Part shown: in pieces, positions 50,883-59,289 of the stretch
Numbering within the stretch: the first letter of the stretch is position 1
Layout: each line of letters begins with the position of its first letter
Source: Ralstonia sp. NFACC01
Lineage (GTDB): Bacteria; Pseudomonadota; Gammaproteobacteria; Burkholderiales; Burkholderiaceae
Direction: 5' to 3'
Assembly: GCF_900115545.1 (NCBI RefSeq)
Contig: NZ_FOWV01000002.1
Coordinates: 124,001-188,000 of the forward strand
DNA: 64,000 nucleotides
Translations under genes and position numbers: made by a program
Notes under the pieces: generated by a model
Seen by the model: only the letters and a program-made list of their open reading frames with translations
What the model was told of the DNA's origin: nothing
Database searches by the model: none

Positions 50883-53800
50883 GTCCTTCGCTTCCCCGCA
50901 AATCGTGACTACGCCGGGCGGCGCGCCGCTGCAATCTGTTGTGCACGCTGGCAAACACCACCGGAACAAAGAAGAGGGTCGAGACGGTCGCAAACAGTAG
51001 ACCGCCGATCACCGCGCGCCCAAGCGGCGCGTTCTGTTCTGCGCCTTCGCCCAGGCCCAATGCCATGGGCACCATGCCGATGATCATCGCCAGGGCCGTC
51101 ATCAGCACCGGGCGCAGGCGGGTGGCCCCCGCTTCCAGCGCAGCCTGCACAGGCGCGATGCCTTCGGCCAATCGCTCACGCGCAAACGAGATCAACAGAA
51201 TCGAGTTGGCCGTCGCCACGCCCATCGTCATGATGGCGCCCGTGAGTGACGGCACCGACAGCGTGGTCCCCGTCACGAACAGCATCCACGCGATGCCCGC
51301 CAGCGCTGCCGGCAGGGCAGTCACGATGATGAGCGGGTCGATCCACGATTGGAAGTTCACGACGATCAGCAGGTACACCAGCACGATCGCCATCACCAGC
51401 CCCACGCCCAGGCCGAGGAACGACGACTCCATCGTCTTCACTTGGCCGCGTACCGTGACCTGCGCGCCGCGCGGCAGCTTGGGGCGGATGTCGTCAACGG
51501 CTTTCTGCACTTCCTTGGCGACGGCGCCCAGGTCGCGGCCCTGCACGGCGGCGTACACATCCACCACGGGCGTGATGTCGTAATGCGAGACGACCTGCGG
51601 CTGCACCCCGGGGCTGACCTGTACGAGGTTGCCCAGCAACTGCGGGCCGCCCGCCTGGGCAGCGCCACCGCGCGAGCCCGCCACCGGCGTGCGCAGCAGC
51701 GCGTCAAGGGAGTCAACGCGGTACTGCGGGCTGGTGACGGCAACCTGATACACCACGCCGTTGATCGGGTTCAGCCAGAACGTGGGCGAGGTCTGGAAGC
51801 TGGAGCTGAGCGATACCAGCAGGTTCTGCGCCACGTCGCGTCCTTCCAGGCCGACCTGCTGGATGCGGGTGCGGTCCATGTTCAAGGCCAGCGTGGGCTG
51901 ATCGAAGCGCTGGTGCACATGTGTATCCACCGCGCCCGGAATCTGCTTGATGCGGTTGGCCAGCACGCCCGCGAGCTGCTGGTTGGTGGCCACGTCGGCG
52001 CCGGAGAACTGCACGTCGATGGCCGACGGCAGGCCGAAGTTCAGGATCTGACTGACGATGTCCGCAGGCTGGAACGCGAACTCCACGCCGGGAAACCGCT
52101 TCGGCAATTCTTCGCGCAGGCGGCGGATGTATTCGGCGCTGGGTTTGCGCTCGCCTTCGTGCAGGGCGATCAGGATTTCGCCATCCAGCGTGCCGATGGT
52201 GCCCGCGTTGCTGTACGACAGGTTGATCCCCGAGTTCGGCACGCCCAGGTTGTCGAGAATGGTCGACAGCTCTTTCTTGGGAATGATCTGTCGGATGGCC
52301 GTTTCCACTTCGTCGGCCAGGCGCGCTGTCTCTTCAATGCGCATGCCCGACGGTGCACGCATGTGCAGGCGGATCTGGCCCGCATCCACATCCGGGAAGA
52401 AGTCGCGGCCGAGCACCAGGAACAGCGCGCACGATGCCACGCAGAAGCCCAGGAACGACAGCGCGAACACGCGGCGGTATTCCAGCAGGCCGCCCAGGAT
52501 GGCGGCGTAGTTGCCGCGCATGTGCTCGAACTGTGTGTTGAACGCCCGATAGATGCGGCCGAACGTGCTCGGTTTTGCGTCGGCTTTCCCGGCGCCATGC
52601 GTGTGCCCGGTCATGAGCATCATTACCAGCGTCGGCACCAGCGTGCGCGACAGCACATACGACGCCAGCATCGCGAAGATCACTGCTTCGGCCATCGGCA
52701 CGAACAGGTAGCGCGCCACGCCCGTGAGGAAGAACATCGGCACGAACACGATGCAGATGCAAAGGGTCGACACGAAGGCCGGCACGGCAATCTCGGCGGC
52801 GCCGTCCAGGATGGCGGTAACAGGCTCCTTGCCTTCGTGCAGGTGGCGCTCGATGTTCTCGATGGTGACGGTGGCATCGTCCACCAGAATCCCGACCGCG
52901 AGCGCCAGGCCGCCCAGTGTCATCAGGTTGATGGTCTCGCCAATCAGATGCAGCACGATGATCGACGAGAGGATCGACAGCGGAATCGACACCGCAATGA
53001 TGGCCGTGCTGCGCCAGTTGCCGAGGAACAGCAGGATCATCGCGGCCGTCAGGCACGCGGCGATGATCGCCTCCCGGATCACCCCTTCGATGGCCGCCTT
53101 CACGAACAGCGACTGATCGAACAGTGGCGTGATCTTCAGGTCTTGAGGCAGCGCGGCGGCCGCGGCCGGCAGAAGCTTGTGGATGTTGTTGACGATATCC
53201 AGCGTTGATGCGCCGCCGTTCTTCAGGATGGACAGCAGCACGCCGCGCTGGCCATCCTGGCGCACCACGTTGGTCTGCGGCGAGAAACCGTCGCGCACAT
53301 GGGCCACGTCGCCCAGGTAGAGCGTGGCGCCGTTGCTGGTCTTGACCGGAATGGCGTTGAGCGCGGCGATGCTGCCCGGCGTACCGTTGAGCGTGACACC
53401 GTATTCGGTGGCGTCGATCTTTTGCGTGCCGGCCGGCAGGATCAGGTTCTGCGCGCCCACCGCGTTGACGATGTCCACCGGTGTCAGGCCCTGCGCCAGC
53501 AGCTTCTGCGTGTCGAGATCGACCGTGATCTGCCGGCTCTTGCCGCCATACGGGAACGGCACGGCGATGCCAGGCACCGTAATCAGGCGCGGGCGCAGGA
53601 AGTTCAGTGCCGCATCATTGAGTTCCTGCTCCGACAGCGTGTTGCTCGACAGGCCGAGTTGCAGGATCGGAATGCTCGACGCTGAATACTTGATGATCAG
53701 CGGCGGAGTCGTCCCCGGCGGCAACTGCCGCACCTGCGCCTGCGACACCGAAACGATCTGCGCCAGCGCGGTCTGGATGTTGGCCGTCGGCTGGAAGAAC

Positions 53801-54081
53801 ACCTTGACGATCGAGATGCCGTTCAACGATTGCGACTCGATGTGCTCGATGTCGTTGACGGTGGTCGTCAGGCTGCGCTCCGTGACTGACACGATGCGGT
53901 CGGCCATCTCCTTGGCGGGCAGGCCGTTGTAGTTCCAGATGATGCTGACGACCGGAATGTCGATTTCCGGAAAGATGTCCGTGGGCGTACGCATGAGCGT
54001 AAACGGCGTCGCCAGCAGGATCAGCAGCGCGAGGACGATGAACGTCAGCGGCCTTCGCAGCGCGAGTTGGACAATCCACAT
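50875..54081 (-). CDS. RND efflux pump inner-membrane transporter
   Basis: This 1068-residue pump begins MWIVQLALRRPLTFIVLALLIL, has the standard two large periplasmic loops and twelve transmembrane helices, and carries the proton-relay aspartates in helix 4 (GILVDDATVTIENIERH). The length and motifs fit the HAE (hydrophobe/amphiphile) branch, not the heavy-metal HME branch. It heads the adaptor and outer-membrane factor genes. A MarR gene 170 bases upstream on the same strand probably controls it; substrates could be aromatic acids, given the ferulate operon on the other side, but that is inference. Confidence 0.93.
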   Translation of the reverse strand: MWIVQLALRRPLTFIVLALLILLATPFTLMRTPTDIFPEIDIPVVSIIWNYNGLPAKEMADRIVSVTERSLTTTVNDIEHIESQSLNGISIVKVFFQPTANIQTALAQIVSVSQAQVRQLPPGTTPPLIIKYSASSIPILQLGLSSNTLSEQELNDAALNFLRPRLITVPGIAVPFPYGGKSRQITVDLDTQKLLAQGLTPVDIVNAVGAQNLILPAGTQKIDATEYGVTLNGTPGSIAALNAIPVKTSNGATLYLGDVAHVRDGFSPQTNVVRQDGQRGVLLSILKNGGASTLDIVNNIHKLLPAAAAALPQDLKITPLFDQSLFVKAAIEGVIREAIIAACLTAAMILLFLGNWRSTAIIAVSIPLSILSSIIVLHLIGETINLMTLGGLALAVGILVDDATVTIENIERHLHEGKEPVTAILDGAAEIAVPAFVSTLCICIVFVPMFFLTGVARYLFVPMAEAVIFAMLASYVLSRTLVPTLVMMLMTGHTHGAGKADAKPSTFGRIYRAFNTQFEHMRGNYAAILGGLLEYRRVFALSFLGFCVASCALFLVLGRDFFPDVDAGQIRLHMRAPSGMRIEETARLADEVETAIRQIIPKKELSTILDNLGVPNSGINLSYSNAGTIGTLDGEILIALHEGERKPSAEYIRRLREELPKRFPGVEFAFQPADIVSQILNFGLPSAIDVQFSGADVATNQQLAGVLANRIKQIPGAVDTHVHQRFDQPTLALNMDRTRIQQVGLEGRDVAQNLLVSLSSSFQTSPTFWLNPINGVVYQVAVTSPQYRVDSLDALLRTPVAGSRGGAAQAGGPQLLGNLVQVSPGVQPQVVSHYDITPVVDVYAAVQGRDLGAVAKEVQKAVDDIRPKLPRGAQVTVRGQVKTMESSFLGLGVGLVMAIVLVYLLIVVNFQSWIDPLIIVTALPAALAGIAWMLFVTGTTLSVPSLTGAIMTMGVATANSILLISFARERLAEGIAPVQAALEAGATRLRPVLMTALAMIIGMVPMALGLGEGAEQNAPLGRAVIGGLLFATVSTLFFVPVVFASVHNRLQRRAARRSHDLRGSEGHV

Positions 54082-54251
54082 GGAGGCGTTTCAGAACCGC
54101 GGTGCGTTGATGGAGGGCGACGGTTGTTCGATCCGGCCCGACAGGCAGGGACCAGCCATTCTAGCGCCGGGGGCCGCCGATCAATATGTCGCTTTGATCT
54201 GACTTTATTACATTGCATAACGGCAACTGCCGTGGCAACTGAAGGCCCCGC

Positions 54252-54725
54252 TCAGCGCAGATTGCGCCCGCATTGCAGCAGCAGATCGTGCAGCAACGCA
54301 GCGTGCGCAGCGTCGATTCCCTGCAGCATTTCCTGCTCGAGCCGGCTCACGGCTTCATCGCACAGCGCCAGCAGCGCGAGCGCTTCGTCGGTCAGGCCCA
54401 GCATGACGATGCGGCCGTGCGTCGGATCGGGCGTGCGCGTCACCCAGCCCCGCGCCTCCATCGTCTTCACCACTTCATTGGCCGATTGCGGCGACATGAA
54501 AGAGCGCTCCGCCAGTTGCGCGTTCGACAGGCTACCGCGCGCGTGCAGCACGGACAGCGCCGTGAATTGCGGCACCGTCAGCCCGTGCGGGGCGAGCGCC
54601 TCGCCCAGGCGACGCTTGACGATGCGGTCGGTGCGCCCAATCAGGTAGGGCAGTCGTGCAGACGTTGCTGGTGCGCCGTCTTGTGTGGGCTGAGGTGTGT
54701 TGCGTTTGGTTCGGGTGGCCGCCAT
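54252..54725 (-). CDS. MarR-family regulator, probable control of ferulate and efflux genes
   Basis: This 157-residue protein has a winged HTH (LTVPQFTALSVLHARGSLSNAQLAERSFMSPQSANEVVKTME) and wing RTPDPTHGRIVML. ATG 54725 gives the usual length; the frame above it adds an unsupported leader. It lies between an RND operon on its own strand and a divergent hydroxycinnamate operon. MarR proteins (FerC/CouR/HcaR types) commonly repress such operons and are released by the hydroxycinnamoyl-CoA. A palindrome at 54816-54834 is its likely operator. Confidence 0.87.
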   Translation of the reverse strand: MAATRTKRNTPQPTQDGAPATSARLPYLIGRTDRIVKRRLGEALAPHGLTVPQFTALSVLHARGSLSNAQLAERSFMSPQSANEVVKTMEARGWVTRTPDPTHGRIVMLGLTDEALALLALCDEAVSRLEQEMLQGIDAAHAALLHDLLLQCGRNLR

Positions 54726-54815
54726 GGATGTGAGTGGGTGTGCACCTATGCAGATGCGCACATTCTGCTACGTGTCGTTCGGGTCAGGGTTTACGGCAAT
54801 GATAATCTCCTTGTT

Positions 54816-54834
54816 ATATCAGGTTACCTGATAT
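54816..54834. promoter_or_regulatory. MarR-type operator upstream of the ferulate operon
   Basis: ATATCAGGT-T-ACCTGATAT has two perfect 9-base arms around one base. It lies 79 bases upstream of the hydratase-lyase start and 91 bases from the marR start, in an AT-rich patch suited to divergent promoters. Confidence 0.75.
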
Positions 54835-54912
54835 TAAATTGGCACCAAGCTGAGACGCGCCGCACACAAGACGGCGGGCGTCTCAAGCAGCCGACAGATC
54901 AAGGAGACGGAA

Positions 54913-55746
54913 ATGGCTGATTACCAAGGGCGCTGGCAAACCGTGGACGTAAAGGTGGACCAGGGCATTGCATGGGTGACGTTCAACCGCCCCGAGAAGC
55001 GCAATGCCATGAGCCCGACGCTCAACTCGGACATGATCCAGGTGCTCGAAGCGCTGGAGCTGGATGCCGATGCCAAGGTGCTGGTGTTGACCGGCGCCGG
55101 CGATGCGTGGACGGCAGGCATGGATTTGAAGGAGTACTTCCGCGAAGTCGACGCCGGCCCGGAAATCCTGCAGGAGAAGATCCGCCGCGACGCCTGCCAG
55201 TGGCAATGGAAGCTGCTGCGCATGTATGCCAAGCCGACCATCGCGATGGTCAACGGCTGGTGCTTCGGCGGTGGCTTCTCGCCGCTGGTGGCGTGCGATC
55301 TGGCGATTGCGGCGGACGAGGCCACCTTCGGCCTGTCGGAAATCAACTGGGGCATCCCGCCGGGCAACCTCGTCAGCAAGGCCATGGCGGATACCGTCGG
55401 CCACCGTCAGGCGCTCTACTACATCATGACCGGCGAGACCTTCACCGGCCAGCAGGCCGCCGCCATGGGCCTCGTCAACGAGAGCGTGCCGCGCGCTCAC
55501 CTGCGTGCGCGCACCGTGGCGCTGGCCGAGAAGCTGCTGGAGAAGAACCCGGTGGTGCTGCGTGCCGCCAAGCACGGCTTCAAGCGCAGCCGCGAGCTGA
55601 CGTGGGAGCAGAACGAGGACTACCTGTACGCCAAGCTCGACCAGGCCACGCTGCGGGACCCGGAGGGCGGCCGCGAGCAGGGCCTCAAGCAGTTCCTGGA
55701 CGACAAGTCCATCAAGCCGGGTCTGCAGGCATACAAGCGCGCCTGA
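54913..55746 (+). CDS. ech: p-Hydroxycinnamoyl-CoA hydratase/lyase (feruloyl-CoA hydratase/lyase)
   Basis: This 277-residue crotonase-fold enzyme hydrates feruloyl-CoA and splits it into vanillin and acetyl-CoA. Residues Tyr75 (DLKEYF), Ser123 (GGGFSPL) and Glu143 (LSEINWGIPPG) fall at the same numbers as the active-site residues known for Pseudomonas HCHL. WCFGGGFSPL forms the oxyanion region. ATG 54913 follows AAGGAGA. It is the first gene of the operon, next to the MarR operator. Confidence 0.93.
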   Translation: MADYQGRWQTVDVKVDQGIAWVTFNRPEKRNAMSPTLNSDMIQVLEALELDADAKVLVLTGAGDAWTAGMDLKEYFREVDAGPEILQEKIRRDACQWQWKLLRMYAKPTIAMVNGWCFGGGFSPLVACDLAIAADEATFGLSEINWGIPPGNLVSKAMADTVGHRQALYYIMTGETFTGQQAAAMGLVNESVPRAHLRARTVALAEKLLEKNPVVLRAAKHGFKRSRELTWEQNEDYLYAKLDQATLRDPEGGREQGLKQFLDDKSIKPGLQAYKRA

Positions 55747-55779
55747 TCCGCTCCCTCCAACGCCCCCGGAGACGAACCC

Positions 55780-57243
55780 ATGCCTGACGTGACTCAGCTT
55801 GTGACCCTGCTCATCGGCGGTCAAAACCGGCCAGCCGCAAACGGTGCCATCTTCGAGCGCCGCAATCCAGTCAACGACGCGGTCGCCTCGCGTGCGGCGG
55901 CTGCCACGCTGGAAGATGCCGACGCCGCCGTGCAGGCTGCCGCCGGTGCATTCCCCGCGTGGGCAGCGCTACCGCCGGGTGAGCGCCGCAAGCGCCTGCT
56001 CAAGGCGGCCGACTTGATGGACCAGCACACCGAGGCATTCATCCGCGCGGGCGCCGCCGAAACCGGTGCCAGCCCCAACTGGATCGGCTTCAACGTCATG
56101 CTGGCGGCCAACATGCTGCGCGAAGCCGCCTCCATGACCACGCAGATCGACGGCAGCGTCATCCCGTCGGATGTGCCGGGCAACTTTGCGATGGCCGTGC
56201 GCCAGCCGTGCGGTGTGGTGCTCGGCATCGCGCCGTGGAATGCGCCGGTGATCCTGGGCACGCGTGCGCTTGCGATGCCGCTGGCATGCGGCAACACGGT
56301 CGTGCTCAAGGCATCGGAGATGTGTCCGGGCGTGCATCGGCTCATCGGCACCGTACTGCAGGAGGCCGGCCTGGGCGATGGCGTGGTCAACGTGATAAGC
56401 AACGCCCCGGCCGACGCCGCCCAGGTGGTGGAACGCCTGATCGCGCATCCGGCCGTGCGCCGCGTGAACTTCACGGGTTCGACGCATGTGGGGCGCATCA
56501 TTGCGCAGCACGCGGCGCGGCACCTGAAGCCCGCGCTGCTGGAGCTGGGCGGCAAGGCGCCGGTGCTGGTGCTGGACGATGCCGACCTCGATGCCGCGGT
56601 GGAAGCAATTGCATTTGGCGCATTCTTCAACCAGGGGCAGATCTGCATGTCGACCGAACGCGTCATCGTCGATCGCAAGATTGCCGATGCCCTCGTCGAC
56701 AAGCTGGCCGCCAAGGCACGCACGCTTCGCGCAGGTGACCCGACCGACGCCACCGCGCAACTGGGCGCGATGGTGAGCGTGGATGCGGCCCGGCGCGTGC
56801 AGGCGCTGGTGGAAGACGCCCGCGCGCACGGCGCTGCGCTGCCCGTCGGCTTGCACATGGATGGCGCCATCGTGCAGCCGGCCATCGTGGATGGCGTGAC
56901 GCCTGCCATGCGGTTGTACAACGAGGAATCGTTCGGCCCCGTGGTGACGGTGGCGCGCGTGGATGGCGATGAAGAGGCAATCTGCCTGGCAAACGACAGC
57001 GAATACGGCTTGTCGGCCGCCGTGTTCAGCCGCAATGTGTCGCGCGCCATGCGGGTCGCGCAACGTATCGAATCGGGCATCTGCCATATCAACGGCCCCA
57101 CCGTGCACGACGAGGCGCAGATGCCGTTTGGCGGCGTGAAGAGCAGCGGCTATGGCCGGTTTGGCGGCAAGGCGTCGATTGCGGAATTTACCGAGCTGCG
57201 CTGGATCACCTTGCAGAATACGCCGCGCCACTATCCGATTTAA
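55780..57243 (+). CDS. vdh: Vanillin dehydrogenase (aromatic aldehyde dehydrogenase)
   Basis: This 487-residue aldehyde dehydrogenase has cofactor motif GIAPWNAPVILGTRALAMPLACGN, catalytic Glu in LELGGKAPVLVLDDAD and catalytic Cys in NQGQICMSTERVIVD; QGQICMSTERV is typical of vanillin and salicylaldehyde dehydrogenases. It would oxidise vanillin from the preceding enzyme to vanillate. ATG 55780 follows GGAGA. It lies 33 bases after ech. Confidence 0.92.
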   Translation: MPDVTQLVTLLIGGQNRPAANGAIFERRNPVNDAVASRAAAATLEDADAAVQAAAGAFPAWAALPPGERRKRLLKAADLMDQHTEAFIRAGAAETGASPNWIGFNVMLAANMLREAASMTTQIDGSVIPSDVPGNFAMAVRQPCGVVLGIAPWNAPVILGTRALAMPLACGNTVVLKASEMCPGVHRLIGTVLQEAGLGDGVVNVISNAPADAAQVVERLIAHPAVRRVNFTGSTHVGRIIAQHAARHLKPALLELGGKAPVLVLDDADLDAAVEAIAFGAFFNQGQICMSTERVIVDRKIADALVDKLAAKARTLRAGDPTDATAQLGAMVSVDAARRVQALVEDARAHGAALPVGLHMDGAIVQPAIVDGVTPAMRLYNEESFGPVVTVARVDGDEEAICLANDSEYGLSAAVFSRNVSRAMRVAQRIESGICHINGPTVHDEAQMPFGGVKSSGYGRFGGKASIAEFTELRWITLQNTPRHYPI

Positions 57244-57309
57244 CCGATCTGAAGTTCGGCAGCCGCCCACCACAACCATAAAACGGACGGCGCATTCAGG
57301 AGACAAGAC

Positions 57310-59229
57310 GTGAATCACGTCGAAATGCAGGCTCAAGGCCGGCAGGTTCAAACCGGGCATCACACGCCGCCCCCGGCAGGTGTGCCAAATCACCCATACA
57401 GGCAGGTTGCCGTCAGCGATGCGCCTGCGCGTTGCGAGATGGATGTGCGCGACCGCGGTGTCTGGCACGTGCGCAATACCGAGGCGCTTGCCGAGCATCC
57501 GCAACGCATGACCGATTGCCTCGTGGCGGGCGCTCAGCGCCATCCGGATCGTGTGCTGGCTGCACGCCGCGGGGCAGACGGCGCGTGGATCAAGCTGACG
57601 TATCGCGAGATGCTGGAGCGCGCACGCGCCATCGGCCAAGCGTTGCTGGATCGCGGTGTCTCCACCGAACGCCCGCTGGCGATCCTGTCCGGCAACGATC
57701 TTGAGCACTTGCAGCTGGCGCTGGGCGCCATGTGGGCGGGTGTGCCGTATGCGCCGGTGTCGCCGCCGTACGCATTGGTGTCGACGGATTTCGGCAAGCT
57801 GCGCCACGTGTTTGACGTGCTGACGCCGGGGCTTGTTTATGCAGCGGATGGCGCGGCCTTTGCCAACGCCATCAGCGCGGTGGTGCCGGCCGGCGTGGAG
57901 GTCATCACGCGCGACGGCGCATTGCCCGGGCGCAGCGCCACCGCCTTCGACACGCTGCTGCAGACGCCCGTGACGACGGCAGATGCCGCGCAGGCCGCAA
58001 CCGGCCCCGATACGCTGGTCAAGGTGCTGTTCACCTCCGGCTCGACACGCGCACCGAAGGCCGTGCCGACCACGCACCGCATGCTGTGCAGCAACCAGCA
58101 GATGCTGCGCCAGACCATTCCCGAATTCGCCAAGGAGCCGCCGGTGCTGGTGGACTGGCTGCCCTGGAACCACACGTTCGGCGGCAGTCACAACGTCGGC
58201 ATCGTGCTCTACAACGGCGGCACGCTTTACATCGATGACGGCCGGCCCGTGCCCGGCAAATTCGACGAGACCCTGCGCAACCTGCACGAGATCGCACCCA
58301 CAGCGTATTTCAATGTGCCCAAGGGGTGGGAAGAACTCGCGCTGGCGCTGGAACGGGACCCGGCGTTGCGCGAGCGCTTTTTCTCGCGCGTGAAGCTCTA
58401 CTTCTTTGGCGGTGCCGGGCTGTCGCAAGAGGCATGGGACCGGCTGGAGCGCGTGACCGGCCAGCACTGCGGCGAGCGCATCCGCATCATGGCCGGGCTG
58501 GGCATGACCGAGACCTCGCCGTGCTGCCTGTTTACGACCCGGCCAATCATGCGTTCGGGCTATGTCGGCACGCCGGCGCCGGGGTGCGAACTCAAGCTCG
58601 TGCCCGTGGGCGACAAGCTGGAGGCGCGCTTTCGCGGGCCGCACGTCATGCGTGGCTACTGGCGCCTCGGCGAAGAGCCTGCCGCGCCGGTCTTCGATGA
58701 AGACGGCTACTACTGCAGCGGCGACGCGCTGCGTTTCTACGATGCGGAGCACCCCGAGAAAGGCCTCGTCTTCGATGGCCGCATCGCGGAGGACTTCAAG
58801 CTCAGCTCCGGAACCTTCGTGAGCGTGGGGCCGTTGCGCGCCCGCGTAATCGCGTCGGGCGCGCCGTATGTGCAGGACGTGGTGATTGCCGGCATGAACC
58901 GTGACGACATCGGCTTGCTGGTGTTTCCGCAAGTGGAGCGATGCCGCAGCCTGTCTGGCCTGCCGCCCACCGCGGGCGTGGCCGAATTGTTGGATGCCCC
59001 CGCCGTGCGCGCCGCGTTTGCCGCGCTGCTGCACGAACTGAACGCCACGGCCACCGGCAGCGCCACGCGCGTGGCGCGACTGCTCTTGCTTGACGTGCCG
59101 CCATCGCTCGACCGCGGCGAGATCACCGACAAGGGCACGCTCAACCAGCGCGCCGTGCTGGCCCACCGTGCCGAGCAGGTCGACACGCTGTATCGCGATG
59201 GCGATCCCGCGGTGATTCGCGCGGGCTGA
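57310..59229 (+). CDS. fcs: Feruloyl-CoA synthetase (hydroxycinnamate-CoA ligase)
   Basis: This 639-residue AMP-forming ligase activates ferulate and related acids with ATP and CoA. It shows the P-loop VLFTSGSTRAPKAVPTTHRM, substrate region LPWNHTFGGSHNVGI, and FFGGAGLSQEAWDRL with MAGLGMTETSPCC. GTG 57310 is set by GGAGA eight bases upstream. The N-terminal 40 residues are low in structure and about 20 longer than usual. With ech and vdh it completes CoA-dependent, non-beta-oxidative conversion of ferulate to vanillate. Confidence 0.9.
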   Translation: MNHVEMQAQGRQVQTGHHTPPPAGVPNHPYRQVAVSDAPARCEMDVRDRGVWHVRNTEALAEHPQRMTDCLVAGAQRHPDRVLAARRGADGAWIKLTYREMLERARAIGQALLDRGVSTERPLAILSGNDLEHLQLALGAMWAGVPYAPVSPPYALVSTDFGKLRHVFDVLTPGLVYAADGAAFANAISAVVPAGVEVITRDGALPGRSATAFDTLLQTPVTTADAAQAATGPDTLVKVLFTSGSTRAPKAVPTTHRMLCSNQQMLRQTIPEFAKEPPVLVDWLPWNHTFGGSHNVGIVLYNGGTLYIDDGRPVPGKFDETLRNLHEIAPTAYFNVPKGWEELALALERDPALRERFFSRVKLYFFGGAGLSQEAWDRLERVTGQHCGERIRIMAGLGMTETSPCCLFTTRPIMRSGYVGTPAPGCELKLVPVGDKLEARFRGPHVMRGYWRLGEEPAAPVFDEDGYYCSGDALRFYDAEHPEKGLVFDGRIAEDFKLSSGTFVSVGPLRARVIASGAPYVQDVVIAGMNRDDIGLLVFPQVERCRSLSGLPPTAGVAELLDAPAVRAAFAALLHELNATATGSATRVARLLLLDVPPSLDRGEITDKGTLNQRAVLAHRAEQVDTLYRDGDPAVIRAG

Positions 59230-59289
59230 TTCCAACGCAGCACTACGCCCAACCGGCAAAGACCGGTTCATCCACCCAGGAGGAGACTC

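Noticed and set aside
55969-59271. 1100-codon open frame on the minus strand
   Set aside because: It is antisense to vanillin dehydrogenase and feruloyl-CoA synthetase, which have clear family motifs. The frame is arginine/histidine-rich with no domain, as expected of an antisense shadow in GC-rich DNA.
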